This document shows, piece after piece, positions 27,369-38,400 of a stretch of 64,000 nucleotides of DNA. The translations under genes and the position numbers were made by a program. Positions within the stretch are counted from its first letter, which is position 1. The number at the start of each line of letters is the position of its first letter. The DNA comes from Listeria cornellensis FSL F6-0969 (GTDB lineage Bacteria; Bacillota; Bacilli; Lactobacillales; Listeriaceae): assembly GCF_000525855.1 (NCBI RefSeq), contig NZ_AODE01000005.1, positions 1-64,000 of the forward strand. Direction: 5' to 3'. The notes under the pieces are model-generated. The model worked only from the letters and a program-made list of their open reading frames with translations, searched no databases and was not told the DNA's origin.

Positions 27369-27414
27369 AGCGAAAAGCTGGGGCTACTCAGTTCCAGCTT
27401 TTCTGCTTTTTTTA
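27369..27414 (+). terminator. terminator after cvpA
   Basis: AGCGAAAAGCTGG/CCAGCTTTTCTGCT followed by a T7 run. Confidence 0.85.
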
Positions 27415-27430
27415 AAGGGAGAGATGGGAA

Positions 27431-29144
27431 ATGAATAAAAAGAAAATTATTAATTTATTAGAGACAATCGCGTTATATATGGAGTTAAAAGGTGAAAACT
27501 CTTTCAAAATATCAGCATTTCGTAAGGCAGCACTCGCATTGGAACAAGATGAACGCAGTCTTTCAGAAATCGAGGACTTTACAAAGATTGCGGGAATTGG
27601 TAAATCAACAGCTGTTATTATTCAAAATTATCTAGAAACTGGCGAGTCAGAGGAGTTAGAGTCGCTGATGAAAGAGGTTCCAGAAGGGTTGGTGCCACTT
27701 TTGAAAGTGCCTGGACTTGGTGGGAAAAAGTTATCTCGTTTGTATCAGGAGCTTGGTGTTGTTGATCGTGACTCGCTTCTTGCCAAAGCGGAGGATGGTA
27801 GCATTTCTGCGTTGAAGGGATTTGGACAGAAGTCTGTTGATAAAATGGTGGAGGCTGTTCAAGAAATGGGCGAACGTCCGGACCGATATCCACTGAATGA
27901 TGTGTTGCCAATTGCAAAAAGTCTGGAAGCTTATTTAGCTGGAATTCCCGAAATTATAAGGTTTTCGCATGCGGGAAGTTTCAGAAGGTTGCGGGAAACG
28001 GTGAAGGATTTGGATTTTGTGATTGCAACGGATCAACCGGATGCTGTAGCCAAGCAACTTTTAGCGATTGAAACGATTGATCAAGTGATTGCGGCTGGGG
28101 ATACGAAGGTTTCGGTGGAATTGAATGATGTTATCAAAATTTCTGTGGATTTCCGAATGGTCGCGCCGGCTGAATTTGTCAGTACGCTACATCATTTTAC
28201 GGGCTCAAAAAAATCATAATATCCGGATGCGTCAAATCGCCAAGCAACGAGACGAGAAAATCAATGAGTATGGCGTGGAAGACGAGGTTGGAAACGTGAA
28301 GCAGTTTGAGACGGAGGAAGCGTTTTTTGCGCATTTTGATATACCATTTTTACCGCCTGAGATAAGACGTGATGGTACGGAGATTGATCGAATCAAAGCG
28401 GATACTGCGTTCGTGCAACTTGCGGATATAAAAGGTGATTTGCATATGCATACGACGTGGTCCGATGGTGCGTATTCGCTCTCTGAAATGATTGAAGCGT
28501 GTATCGCGAAGGGTTACGAATACATGGTGATAACGGATCATGGGCAGTTTTTGAAAGTGGCGAATGGTTTGACCGAGGAACGGATTCGGAAGCAGCAAGC
28601 GGAGATTAGGACATACAATGAGCAGTATTCAGAAATTGAGATTTTATCGGGAATCGAAATGGATATTTTGCCGGATGGAACGCTCGATTTTGACGATGAT
28701 TTGCTGAAAGATTTGGATTTTGTGATTGCTTCGATTCATTCTAGTTTTTCACAATCAGAGGAAGAGATCATGAATCGTCTGCGAGTGGCTTGTGAAAATC
28801 CTTACGTCCACTTGATTGCGCATCCGACAGGGCGAGTTATTGGTCGTCGTGATGGGTATCGTGTGAACGTGGAGGAATTGATTGCATTGGCTGCGAAAAC
28901 TGGAACAGCTCTTGAACTCAACGCGAACCCACAACGACTAGATTTGACGGCGAAGTATTTAGAGCTTGCGGCAGAGCATCACGTGCCAATTGCGATTAAT
29001 ACAGATGCACATGATACAAAACATCTTGATTTCATGGAGATTGGTGTTCGAGCAGCGACCAAGGGGTGGCTACGTAAAGAAAATGTATTAAATACGATGG
29101 GAAAAGAGGATTTTCTCGCGTTTATTAAAAATAATCGTCCGTAA
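27431..29144 (+). CDS. polX: DNA polymerase/3'-5' exonuclease PolX (frame shift at an A7 run)
   Basis: Domains in order: an 8-kDa helix-hairpin-helix region (IAGIGKSTAVIIQNYLE; LKVPGLGGKKLSRLYQELG), a family X polymerase palm (GSFRRLRETVKDLDFVIAT with the catalytic aspartates) and a C-terminal PHP domain (GDLHMHTTWSDGAY, VITDHGQF, AIHS-type and NTDAHD motifs) giving the metal-dependent exonuclease. The frame breaks at the A7 run 28207-28213; one A fewer joins HHFTGSKN to HNIRMRQIAK and yields 570 residues, the usual size. PolX works in gap filling and base excision repair. It is followed by mutS2 after 30 bases. Confidence 0.92.
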
Positions 29145-29174
29145 TGGAAGGACGCTAACTGGAGTTAAAATAAT

Positions 29175-31535
29175 ATGAGTAAAAAAGTAGAAACGATTTT
29201 AGAATTCGATAAAATAAAGCAGCAACTCCTCGAATTTGCTTCTTCTGCGCTAGGTGAAGAGGCCATTCGAGCGCTAGAACCAACGTCGGATATAGATAAA
29301 GTGAAATTAGCGCAACGTGAAACCGAAGAAGGTGCAAAAGTCATTCGTTTACGCGGAGCTGCACCGATATCTGGGGTTTATGATGTAGCTGGACATATGA
29401 AACGTCTTGAAATAGGTGGGGATTTAAGTGGTTTGGAACTTTATCAAACCGGAAGTAATCTTCGTGTCAGTCGTTTAATGAAGCAATTTGTTGATGGTCT
29501 CGTAGAACAAGGTGTTGAAATCGAGTTGTTGGATGAACTTGCGGGGAAACTTGTGCCAATGCGCGATACGGAAGATACGATTGCGCTGACAGTGGATGAA
29601 GCTGGTGAAATTTTGGATACGGCAAGTGAGGCTTTACGTAATATTCGGCAAACATTGCGTCGTACGGAAGGTCGTGTTCGTGAACGCTTAGAGCAATATT
29701 TACGCGATAAAAATGCGTCGAAAATGTTGAGTGATACAGTTATTACGATTCGAAACGATCGCTATGTTTTACCAGTAAAACATGAATATAAGGGGCATTA
29801 TGGCGGAATTGTGCATGATCAATCGGCATCGGGCCAAACGCTATTTATCGAGCCGCAAAGCGTGGTGGATATGAACAATGAACGCCGTACTTTACAGGCA
29901 AAAGAGAAGCAGGAAATTGAACGTATTTTAGCGGAGGTTTCTGCGGTGTTAGCAGAATTCATCACCGAAATTCGGCAAAATACCTACGTCTTAGCGCGAT
30001 TCGATTTTATTTTTGCGAAGGCACGGTTTGGTAAGTCGATGAAAGGGATTACGCCACGGATTAATCAAGATGGTATTGTGAAACTTCTGAATGCCCGCCA
30101 TCCGCTACTCGACCCTGAAGCGGTTGTTAGCAATGATATCCTGCTTGGTGGGGATTATCGTGCGATGCTGATTACGGGGCCAAATACTGGTGGGAAAACG
30201 ATTACACTGAAAACGCTAGGTTTGCTTACTTTGATGGCACAAGCTGGATTGCAAGTTCCTGCAGAGGAAGAATCGGAAATTGCTGTTTTCTCACAAGTTT
30301 TTGCGGATATTGGGGATGAACAGTCAATTGAGCAGAGTTTGAGTACGTTCTCCTCGCATATGACGAACATTGTATCGATCCTTGACAAAATGGATGCCGA
30401 TTCCCTGATTCTATTTGATGAGCTTGGGGCGGGAACGGATCCGCAAGAAGGGGCCGCGCTTGCGATTGCAATTCTTGATGCGGTGGCAGCCAAACAAGCG
30501 AGTGTTGTTGCGACGACACATTATCCTGAGCTAAAAGCGTACGGTTATAATCGCGAATTTGCGACGAATGCATCGGTGGAGTTTGATGTTGAGACATTGA
30601 GCCCGACTTACCGCTTATTGATTGGCGTACCTGGGCGAAGTAACGCTTTTGCGATTTCGCGTCGTCTTGGTCTTAGTGAAGCGGTTATTGAAGATGCTAG
30701 AAGTCTCGTAGACACGGAAAGCGCTGATTTGAACGATATGATTTCGAGTTTGGAAGAGAAGCGTAAGGCTGCGGAATTGGAGTACGAAGAAGCGTATCAA
30801 ATGAGCCGCGATGCTGAAAAACTGCAAAAAGACCTTCAAAAAGAGATTATTGCATATCATGATAAAAAGGATAAATTGCTTGAAAAGGCAAACGAAAAAG
30901 CAGCAGGTGTTATTGAAAAAGCGGAAGTCGAGGCCGAAGCGATTATTCAAGAGTTGCGCCAAATGCAACTTCAAGGTGCGGCAGGGCTCAAAGAACATGA
31001 ACTGATCGAGATGAGAAGCCGTCTCAATCAAGTGAAGCCAAAAACGATTCAGGAAAAAAGTCGTCCATGATGTGCCAAAAGTGGCGCATAAGTTTGCACA
31101 AGGAGACCAAGTACGAATTTTGTCATTAGGGCAAAAAAGGGGGTGCTTCTAAATCGTGTGAATAGTAAAGAATGGAACGTTCAAATCGGGATCATTAAAA
31201 CGAAAGTGAAGGAAGCGGATCTTGAGTATATGAAACCAGAGCAACCGAAGAAATTGCGCCATGTGACAACGGTGAGAAGTGATAATTCTGTGACAAAAAC
31301 CGAGCTTGATTTGCGTGGCGTTCGGTATGAAGATGCGCTACAACAGGTGGATAAATATATCGATGCGGCCTTGCTCGCAGGTTACCACCAAGTCAGCATC
31401 ATTCACGGTAAAGGAACGGGTGCGCTACGACAAGGGGTTACCGAATTTCTGAAACACCACCGGATGGTGAAGTCGATTCGATTCGGAGCCGCGGCAGAAG
31501 GCGGGAACGGGGTAACCATCGCCGAGCTGAAGTAA
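29175..31535 (+). CDS. mutS2: endonuclease MutS2 (two frame shifts)
   Basis: An N-terminal lever/clamp region is followed by the MutS ATPase: Walker A GPNTGGKTITLKTLG, LFDELGAGTDPQEG and TTHYPELKAY. A coiled coil (about 515-600) and a C-terminal Smr nuclease domain (LDLRGVRYEDAL, IIHGKGTGALRQGV) complete it. MutS2 limits recombination and also rescues collided ribosomes in Bacillus. The frame shifts at A6 31054-31059 and again in the A6-G5 stretch 31133-31143. Dropping one base at the first and correcting the second gives about 785 residues. Which base is wrong in the second run cannot be decided from sequence alone. Confidence 0.9.
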
Positions 31536-31613
31536 GATTTTGAGCAGATTATTGGCTCCATATAGAGACGCAGTGCTATACTAACGATACAATATGTGTA
31601 AGGAGGTAGAGAA

Positions 31614-31928
31614 ATGGCTATTCAAGAAATTACAGACGCGGATTTCGAAAAAGAAACGAGCGAAGGTTTAGTGCTTACTGATTTCTGGGCAACTTGGTGT
31701 GGTCCTTGCCGTATGGTTGCGCCAGTTCTAGAAGAAATTGACGCAGAACAAGGCGACAAATTAAAAATCGTTAAAATGGACGTGGATGCGAATCAAGAAA
31801 CACCAGGAAAATTTGGTGTAATGAGTATCCCGACATTGCTTATCAAGAAGGACGGCGAAGTGGTGGATACAATTATCGGCTATCGTCCAAAAGAAGAATT
31901 AGATGAAGTTTTAGCGAAATATCTATAA
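31614..31928 (+). CDS. trxA: thioredoxin
   Basis: A 104-residue thioredoxin with the active site WATWCGPCRM and the cis-Pro loop MSIPTLLI. It reduces protein disulfides using thioredoxin reductase. AAGGAGG lies 7 nt before ATG 31614. A TATACT at 31570-31575 may be its -10 box. It lies between mutS2 and uvrC as in L. monocytogenes. Confidence 0.96.
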   Translation: MAIQEITDADFEKETSEGLVLTDFWATWCGPCRMVAPVLEEIDAEQGDKLKIVKMDVDANQETPGKFGVMSIPTLLIKKDGEVVDTIIGYRPKEELDEVLAKYL

Positions 31929-31935
31929 AATTTTC

Positions 31936-32006
31936 GAAGAGCTGGTTAAAAATGAGAGGAAGCGCGATTTAGTTCACGTTTTCCCCTCGTTTTCCTAGCT
32001 TTTTTT
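31936..32006 (+). terminator. probable terminator after trxA
   Basis: An imperfect long hairpin (AGAGCTGG... with inner GAGAGGAA/TTCCCCTC) ends in TAGCTTTTTTT. Confidence 0.65.
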
Positions 32007-32007
32007 G

Positions 32008-32035
32008 TTGCAACAAAGCCGATTTATGCTACACT
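32008..32035 (+). promoter_or_regulatory. promoter of uvrC
   Basis: TTGCAA (32008-32013), a 16-base spacer and TACACT (32030-32035), 37 bases before the start codon. Confidence 0.7.
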
Positions 32036-32071
32036 AAAGAAGAAGTAAAGCAAGACTATGGAGTGATGACA

Positions 32072-33871
32072 ATGACGACAGAACATATCCGAAATAAGCT
32101 TGCCTTTTTGCCTGATCAGCCTGGTTGTTATTTGATGAAAGACCAGCAGGGCACGATTATTTATGTCGGTAAGGCAAAGATTTTGAAGAATCGTGTGCGC
32201 TCCTATTTTACTGGTTCACATGATGGGAAAACACAACGTTTAGTCCAAGAAATTCGCGATTTTGAATATATCGTGACATCCTCGAACGTCGAGGCGCTGT
32301 TGCTCGAAATAAATTTGATTAAAAAGCATGATCCGCGCTACAACATTATGCTAAAAGATGACAAAACCTACCCGTTCATCAAAATTACGAACGAGCGGCA
32401 TCCGAGATTGATTATTACGCGCAAAGTGAAGCGTGATAAGGGGAAATATTTTGGTCCATATCCGAATGTGTATGCGGCGAATGAGACGAAGAAAATATTG
32501 GATCGGTTGTATCCGTTGCGCAAATGTACGACGATGCCGAGCAAGGTGTGTCTGTACTATCATTTGGGGCAGTGTCTCGCGCCATGTGTTTTCAAAGTGG
32601 AAGCCGATACGTATAAAACGATGACGGATGAGATTGTTCAATTTTTAAATGGCGGATATAAAGAAGTGAAGCAGGATTTGACGGGAAGAATGCAAAGCGC
32701 GGCTGAATCGATGGAATTCGAAAAGGCGGCGGAGTACCGCGATCAAATCACAGCGATTGAAACGACGATGGAAAAACAGAAAATGACAATGAATGATTTC
32801 GTGGACCGCGATGTGTTCGGTTACGCGATTGATAAAGGCTGGATGTGCGTGCAAGTGTTCTTCATTCGCCAAGGTAAACTGATTGAACGCGATGTGTCAC
32901 AATTCCCATTTTATAGCGATGCAGATGAGGATTTCTTAACGTTTATTGGGCAATTTTATCAGAAGGCGAACCATATTCCGCCACAGGAAATTTTTCTTCC
33001 GGATGATGTGGACGAAGAGGCGATTCAGGCGTTATTGCCGGATACGAAAATCCTCGTTCCCAAGCGCGGAAATAAGAAAGACCTTGTGAAACTAGCGTAC
33101 AAAAATGCTGAAATAGCGCTAAATGAGAAGTTTCTGCTACTCGAACGCAATGAAGAACGGACGGTTGGAGCTACGGAAAAACTCGGAGAAGCGATGGGGA
33201 TTCCGACGCCAAACCGCATTGAGGCTTTTGATAACTCGAATATTTACGGGACAGACCCAGTTTCCGCGATGATTACGTTCCTCGATGGGCGCCCAAGCAA
33301 GAATGATTACCGCAAATATAAAATCAAAACCGTTGTGGGACCTGATGATTACGCAACGATGCGCGAAGTGGTGCGTCGTCGGTATTGGCGCGTGCTCAAA
33401 GAAGGTTTGCCACTCCCAGATCTCATTTTGATTGATGGTGGGAAAGGTCAGATTGATAGTGCGAAAGATGTGCTAGTCAATGAACTTGGGCTGGATATTC
33501 CGGTCGCAGGGCTTGCCAAAGATAGCAAGCACAAAACGAGCCAACTGCTGTTCGGTGATCCACTGGCGGTCGTGCAACTACATCGCAACAGCCAAGAATT
33601 CTACCTACTACAACGCATTCAGGATGAAGTCCATCGGTTCGCCATCACATTCCACCGCCAACTACGAAGCAAAACCGGATTTCAATCCTTACTTGATGGC
33701 ATTCCAGGCGTTGGCCCAGGCCGCAAAAAAGCGATTCTCAAACATTTCGGCTCCATGAAAAAACTAAAAGCCGCATCCGTTGCTGAAATTCAAGAAGCAG
33801 GCGTACCGGTAGCCGTTGCCGAAGCAGTCCACGCAAAATTTGCAAAAATGAACGAAGAAAAACCGAAATAG
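32072..33871 (+). CDS. uvrC: excinuclease ABC subunit C
   Basis: A 599-residue UvrC. Domains: GIY-YIG nuclease ([20 protein letters not shown]), a Cys-rich motif ([13 protein letters not shown]), a UVR coiled coil for UvrB ([16 protein letters not shown]), the RNase H-like 5' nuclease ([17 protein letters not shown]) and tandem helix-hairpin-helix motifs ([16 protein letters not shown]). It makes both incisions in nucleotide excision repair. ATG 32072 is 8 nt after GGAG and gives the family length; GTG 32063 and ATG 32066 upstream are too close to the site. Confidence 0.95.
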   Translation: MTTEHIRNKLAFLPDQPGCYLMKDQQGTIIYVGKAKILKNRVRSYFTGSHDGKTQRLVQEIRDFEYIVTSSNVEALLLEINLIKKHDPRYNIMLKDDKTYPFIKITNERHPRLIITRKVKRDKGKYFGPYPNVYAANETKKILDRLYPLRKCTTMPSKVCLYYHLGQCLAPCVFKVEADTYKTMTDEIVQFLNGGYKEVKQDLTGRMQSAAESMEFEKAAEYRDQITAIETTMEKQKMTMNDFVDRDVFGYAIDKGWMCVQVFFIRQGKLIERDVSQFPFYSDADEDFLTFIGQFYQKANHIPPQEIFLPDDVDEEAIQALLPDTKILVPKRGNKKDLVKLAYKNAEIALNEKFLLLERNEERTVGATEKLGEAMGIPTPNRIEAFDNSNIYGTDPVSAMITFLDGRPSKNDYRKYKIKTVVGPDDYATMREVVRRRYWRVLKEGLPLPDLILIDGGKGQIDSAKDVLVNELGLDIPVAGLAKDSKHKTSQLLFGDPLAVVQLHRNSQEFYLLQRIQDEVHRFAITFHRQLRSKTGFQSLLDGIPGVGPGRKKAILKHFGSMKKLKAASVAEIQEAGVPVAVAEAVHAKFAKMNEEKPK

Positions 33872-33882
33872 GAGGGGTATTT

Positions 33883-35098
33883 TTGGGAAGAGTAGTTTTA
33901 AAATTCGGCGGAACCTCAGTAGGCACCATCGAAAAAATCAAAAAAAACCGCAGATCAAGCAATCCGCGAATTTGAAAAAGGGAATCAAGTCATCGTAGTC
34001 GTTTCCGCAATGGGAAAATCCACAGACAGACTTGTCGACATGGCGCTAGAAATCAGCGAGCACCCAAGCAAGCGCGAAATGGACATGTTGCTTTCGACCG
34101 GCGAACAAATCACGATTTCCTTACTATCAATGGCCCTTCACGAGAAAAACTATGAAGCGGTATCGTACACAGGTTGGCAAGCAGGTATCACGACCGAACC
34201 AATCGCGAGCAATGCCAGAATTCTAGACATTGACACCGAAACGGTTCAAGATGCACTAGAAAAAGGCCAAATCGTGATTGTTGCAGGGTTTCAAGGTGTC
34301 AGTGGAGACGGCGAAATTACGACATTAGGAAGAGGCGGATCAGATACAACAGCCGTCGCGCTTGCCGCTGCCCTAGAAGCCGATAAATGCAGTATTTGCA
34401 CAGATGTCGTTGGCGTTTTCACAACAGACCCGCGTTACATCAAGAAGGCACGCAAGTTGAGTCGAGTAACCTATGATGAAATGCTGGAACTGGCGAACCT
34501 CGGAGCAGGCGTTCTGCACCCAAGAGCAGTGGAGTACGCGAAAAATTACCGTATCCCGCTTGAAGTCCGTGCTAGCCACGAAACCGAAGCAGGAACGATG
34601 ATTGAGGAGGAAATGACCGTGGAAAATACGAAAGTCGTGCGAGGAATCGCATTTGAAGATAAAATAACCCGCGTGACGATTCACTGGGATAAGAAAGAAA
34701 ACATGCGCGTATCGAAGGTTTTTACAACGCTTGCCGATCATAATATTGATGTGGACATTATCATCCAAGGCATCACTGGACTTGGCCACGGCAACCTTTC
34801 CTTCACGATTAAAACAAAAGCATTACTCGAAACATTAGCCGTGCTAGAAGAGCATCAGGAGACGTTACAGTACGCAAAATTAGAATCCGAGCAGCACTTA
34901 GCAAAAGTATCGATTGTTGGATCTGGGATGGTCTCTAACCCAGGAGTCGCAGCCCATATGTTTGAGGCGTTGACGGATAATGATGTCGCGATTAAAATGA
35001 TCAGTACATCGGAAATCAAGGTTTCGACTGTGGTGGATGAGAAGAAGATGATCAAAGCCGCGCAGGTGTTGCATGATCGGTTTGAGTTGGAGGATTGA
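33883..35098 (+). CDS. lysC: aspartate kinase (frame shift at an A8 run)
   Basis: It starts at TTG 33883 behind GGAGGGG and opens [11 protein letters not shown], the aspartokinase signature. The frame shifts at the A8 run 33940-33947; removing one A gives [17 protein letters not shown] and a 404-residue enzyme, the expected size. The catalytic part has [16 protein letters not shown], and two C-terminal ACT domains ([24 protein letters not shown]) make feedback control by lysine or threonine likely. It performs the first step toward lysine, diaminopimelate, methionine and threonine. A strong terminator follows. Confidence 0.93.
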
Positions 35099-35152
35099 TT
35101 TTGGTGCAATTATTATGCTCATTCGGTAAAGATTGTCGCCAATGAGATCATT

Positions 35153-35204
35153 AAAATAGCACGAAGCCCACACTGAGTTATGATTGTGAGTTTCGTGCTA
35201 TTTA
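35153..35204 (+). terminator. terminator after lysC
   Basis: AAATAGCACGAA/TTCGTGCTATTT with an extended imperfect inner stem, ending in TTTAATG. Confidence 0.8.
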
Positions 35205-35278
35205 ATGTTTCCTTACTTACTGTATGCTCAAATGAGGCTTGTGGCATGTTTTTTGATTTGTGCCAATCTAAACTCTTC

Positions 35279-35308
35279 TTGTTCCGAATGTAGTAGCTAT
35301 GATATAAT
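35279..35308 (+). promoter_or_regulatory. promoter of the GNAT toxin-antitoxin pair
   Basis: TTGTTC (35279-35284), an 18-base spacer and TATAAT (35303-35308), 29 bases before the small first gene. Confidence 0.7.
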
Positions 35309-35336
35309 GTAATTGATATAGAGAGGAGCGACTGAT

Positions 35337-35513
35337 ATGGCAACAGTTAGTATTGATAGACAAATCACCTTGACTGCTGATGATGTAGAGAAACTAGATA
35401 AAGCGGTCCCTACGGAGAAATTAAAGCAGGCATTAAGTGCAGAGAGCAAGGCAGCGATGGCGAAAACAAAAGTTACAGAAAGAGTTGTTGCGAGTTGGAT
35501 GAGAAAGGCATAA
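35337..35513 (+). CDS. putative antitoxin, 58 residues
   Basis: A small acidic-to-neutral helical protein (MATVSIDRQITLTADDVEKL ... VTERVVASWMRKA) with a beta-strand-like N-terminus that could be a ribbon-helix-helix type DNA-binding segment. GAGAGGAG lies 9 nt before ATG 35337. It lies directly upstream of, and overlaps by 19 bases, a GNAT-type protein, the standard order of acetyltransferase toxin-antitoxin modules (antitoxin first, overlapping toxin). The family is not recognised with certainty; the role is inferred from size, order and overlap. Confidence 0.6.
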   Translation: MATVSIDRQITLTADDVEKLDKAVPTEKLKQALSAESKAAMAKTKVTERVVASWMRKA

Positions 35514-36133
35514 GCAAACAATATAAAACGGAGTCTCTGGGCGGTATAATCACAAACCTAATATATGTAATAAAAGAGGAATCACCAGAATTAAGCGATA
35601 AAAATGTCAAAAAAGAAGCTAAACGTCGCTTTGTTGCTAGAGTAGATTCTTCTTTTATGTGTGCCAGAAATGCTGATGTTGTGACATTCTTGCGAAACAA
35701 AGCCTTTGACAACGAATTGCATCACATGACTAGGACGTATCTCTACACATATAAAGAAGAGTGGCTTGGCTTTTCTACTATTTCAATAAAAATTTTGGAT
35801 ATTAGTAAACTAGAAAAATTAGTAAAGAAAAAACTCATCGCTAGTAGCAAGAGTCCTGATAACATGAATGAGATGCCCGCTTATTTGCTGGCGCAAGTCG
35901 CCAAGAATGATATTTGCGCGTTAAAAGGATTCTGTGCTAACGATATTTTAACGCATGCATTACAGGAAATTGATAACGCTCGTGCCTTGGTTGGCGGTAA
36001 AATTGTTGTTTTAGATAGTATCAACGTGACTAAAGTAATTAAAAAATATGAATTAGTTGGATTCGTGAAGTTCGGAGAAGTATTTAACGCGCCTAATGAA
36101 TTACAACCAATGTTCCTTGACTTGAGTAAATAA
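35495..36133 (+). CDS. GNAT-fold acetyltransferase, putative toxin
   Basis: A 212-residue protein starting at TTG 35495 inside the end of the previous gene. The first ~70 residues are helical. From ~75 on the GNAT pattern appears: TRTYLYTYKEEWLGFSTISI (strands 2-4), PAYLLAQVAKND, GFCANDILTHALQEI (degenerate acetyl-CoA loop and helix) and VVLDSINVTKVIKKYELVGF (final strand-helix). This organisation resembles mobile-element GNAT proteins and TacT/AtaT toxins, which acetylate aminoacyl-tRNA. Enzymatic activity is inferred. The pair has its own promoter and terminator between lysC and tRNA-Arg. Confidence 0.65.
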   Translation: MDEKGISKQYKTESLGGIITNLIYVIKEESPELSDKNVKKEAKRRFVARVDSSFMCARNADVVTFLRNKAFDNELHHMTRTYLYTYKEEWLGFSTISIKILDISKLEKLVKKKLIASSKSPDNMNEMPAYLLAQVAKNDICALKGFCANDILTHALQEIDNARALVGGKIVVLDSINVTKVIKKYELVGFVKFGEVFNAPNELQPMFLDLSK

Positions 36134-36134
36134 T

Positions 36135-36174
36135 AAAGCCCCTCCTAGTCCAATTGGATCAACGAGGGGCTTTT
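36135..36174 (+). terminator. terminator after the GNAT gene
   Basis: AAAGCCCCTC/GAGGGGCTTTT, a strong stem ending in T. Confidence 0.88.
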
Positions 36175-36270
36175 GTGTTGAATGTGCGGCAAACATAAAG
36201 GTTCGAATACCGTTCTTTCACCTATCGTAAAGAAATGCTTACACCGCAATGTGTTTGACGTTTTTGATTA

Positions 36271-36344
<74 letters not shown>

Positions 36345-36373
36345 GCGCTATACAATTTTCACAGCCAAGTATC

Positions 36374-36402
36374 ATTCTATGATTTTTTCGGCGATTTGTC
36401 AA
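36374..36402 (-). promoter_or_regulatory. promoter of tRNA-Arg
   Basis: On the minus strand: TTGACA (36402-36397), a 17-base spacer and TAGAAT (36379-36374), 30 bases before the tRNA. The rest of 36403-36490 shows nothing recognisable. Confidence 0.85.
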
Positions 36403-36490
36403 TGCTTTTAGGCAAACTTTCTAAAAAATATTCATATTACTGCAAGTTTATCCATTTTTAGCGCCCCAATTGTCTTGCCCGCTTGAAAAA

Positions 36491-37016
36491 CTAGTTGTTC
36501 TTCACAAGCGGGAATGTTTGCGTTAGTTCGGTTAATTCGACATCATCAATCGTCATAAAACGAATCGTCACGCCTTTATCTGTTGCGTCAATCAATGCAT
36601 ACGTCTTATCTTGAACGCGTCCTCTTGGAAGAGAAATGCTTCCAGGATTCAAAATAATCGTGTTATCCAGCATATCAACGCCTAATTCATGCGAATGACC
36701 AAAGAAAACAAAATCAGCGTTCAATTCACGCGCGCGATAACGCAGGTTCATCAATGTCATCTTGATATTATACAAATGACCATGTGTCGTGAAAATACGA
36801 TAACCATCAACGACACCAACCCAATCATTCGGATAATCCGAGCCGAAGTCACAGTTTCCCCCGAACTGTATGGAATCCTTGCATCGCGGGATCGTCTTTT
36901 TCAAGCTCAGAATCGCCACAATGAATCATCGCATCAACATTTCCTTCATATTTTTCCTTCAAATGGATGAGACAGTCGCGTTCATGATGACTGTCACTGA
37001 CTACTAGTAATTTCAA
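36491..37016 (-). CDS. YfcE/MJ0936-family metallophosphoesterase (frame shift)
   Basis: The metallophosphoesterase motifs occur in order: KLLVVSDSHHE, IHCGDSE, HTVRGNCD, THGHLYN and FFGHSHELG, so both metal sites are complete. The frame breaks in a T3-C5 stretch at about 36855-36862; one base fewer restores VRGNCDFGSDY. The start is taken as TTG 37016, six bases after GGGGGAG, because that matches the family start KLLVVSDSH; an ATG further upstream sits inside the ribosome site. It is about 175 residues. It lies downstream of rdgB in the racE-rph-rdgB-yfcE operon. Confidence 0.87.
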
Positions 37017-37048
37017 ATTATTCTCCCCCATCTTCTTACACTTTCTTA

Positions 37049-37654
37049 TTATACAATCTTTTCTAGCAATTGGTCTATATTTTTCGCAACTTTTTCTAAA
37101 GCTTTTGCGCGATGGCTCATTTTGTTTTTCTGTTCGGGGCTAATTTCAGCCATGGATTTATCAAACTCTGGCAAGTAGAAGAGGGGATCATAGCCGAAAC
37201 CATTTTCTCCTTGCGCGGCGGTTAATATTTGTCCAGCACATTCGCCAGTGAAGAATTCCGTCGCCTCGCCAGGAAAAGCAATAGCAAGCGTACAATGAAA
37301 CTTGGCTTGGCGCGCATCGTTTGGCACGCCTGTGAGCTCTCTCAACAGTTTTTCGTTATTGTCGGCATCATTATGCTGATTCCCGGCATAACGCGCAGAG
37401 TACACGCCTGGCGCGCCATCTAACGCATCGACAATCAGACCAGAATCATCACCAATCACGACTTGCCCGATTCGTTCCGCCACGGTTTCTGCTTTCAACG
37501 CTGCATTCTCAGCAAACGTCGTACCAGTCTCCTCAATATCACCGATTTCTGGAAAATCCGCCAATGTCAAAATTTCAATGCCGTGCGCGCCGAAAAGTTT
37601 CTCGAATTCCCGAGCTTTGCCGACGTTGTTCGTTGCAATCACAAGCTTCTTCAT
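37049..37654 (-). CDS. rdgB: XTP/dITP diphosphatase (HAM1/RdgB)
   Basis: A 201-residue non-canonical purine NTP pyrophosphatase: [48 protein letters not shown] and [12 protein letters not shown] are the family motifs. It removes ITP and XTP from the nucleotide pool. Its start codon overlaps the rph stop by four bases (ATGA), so the two are coupled. An independent rdgB is usual in Listeria; in some Firmicutes it is fused to rph. Confidence 0.95.
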   Translation of the reverse strand: MKKLVIATNNVGKAREFEKLFGAHGIEILTLADFPEIGDIEETGTTFAENAALKAETVAERIGQVVIGDDSGLIVDALDGAPGVYSARYAGNQHNDADNNEKLLRELTGVPNDARQAKFHCTLAIAFPGEATEFFTGECAGQILTAAQGENGFGYDPLFYLPEFDKSMAEISPEQKNKMSHRAKALEKVAKNIDQLLEKIV

Positions 37655-38400
37655 TCCGCAGCGCCTCCAATCAAGCCAGCCGTCGCGCCCAGAATATCCT
37701 TTTGCAAAGCGACTAATTCCTGAATTCCTTTTTTACCAAGCGCCAAAAGTTCGCTCAGTTCTTCCTCTGAAAAAGTAGCTTCCTCGCCGGTTCCTTGCAA
37801 CTCCACAAAGCGCCCAGCACCAGTCATCACGAGATTCATATCCACCGCTGCCGCACTATCTTCCACATAATTCAAATCAAGCGCGGTATCGCCATTTTCA
37901 AGCAAGCCAACACTCGTCGCAGCCAGAAAATCCTTGACTGGAAATTTCGCAAAAGGGATAGCTTCATGTAACTTACCAATCGCAATCACCATCGCCACAA
38001 ATGCGCCAGTAATCGAGGCTGTACGCGTGCCGCCATCCGCCTGAATCACGTCACAATCCAACCAAATCGTCCGTTCGCCCAAAGCGTCCAAATCAACTAC
38101 GGCGCGCAAAGAACGACCAATCAAGCGTTGAATCTCCATCGTCCGACCAGTCACTTTTCCCTTCGAAGACTCGCGAATATTTCGGCGTTCCGTCGCACGA
38201 GGCAACATCGCGTACTCTGCTGAAACCCAGCCACGGCCTTCCCCGCGCATGAAAGGTGGCACACGATCTTCCACAGAAGCAGAACAAATCACTTTCGTAT
38301 CACCAACCGTAATTAAAATCGAGCCTTCCGGATGCTTTATGTACCCAGGAACCATCTCTATTTGACGTAGCTCATCTTTTTCTCTACCGTCGAATCTCAT
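37651..38400 (-). CDS. rph: ribonuclease PH
   Basis: A 249-residue phosphorolytic 3'-5' exoribonuclease that trims tRNA 3' ends. Motifs: [48 protein letters not shown] and [20 protein letters not shown] (phosphate and metal site). ATG 38400 is preferred to the in-frame GTG at 38403. Its start overlaps the racE stop by one base, and rdgB overlaps its end, making a tight racE-rph-rdgB unit. Confidence 0.95.
   Translation of the reverse strand: MRFDGREKDELRQIEMVPGYIKHPEGSILITVGDTKVICSASVEDRVPPFMRGEGRGWVSAEYAMLPRATERRNIRESSKGKVTGRTMEIQRLIGRSLRAVVDLDALGERTIWLDCDVIQADGGTRTASITGAFVAMVIAIGKLHEAIPFAKFPVKDFLAATSVGLLENGDTALDLNYVEDSAAAVDMNLVMTGAGRFVELQGTGEEATFSEEELSELLALGKKGIQELVALQKDILGATAGLIGGAAE

Noticed and set aside
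36181-36270. GGTTCGAATACC near tRNA-Arg looked like a T-arm remnant or an attachment site
   Set aside because: The similarity is only about a dozen bases, on the strand opposite to the tRNA, with no other tRNA parts and no integrase gene nearby.
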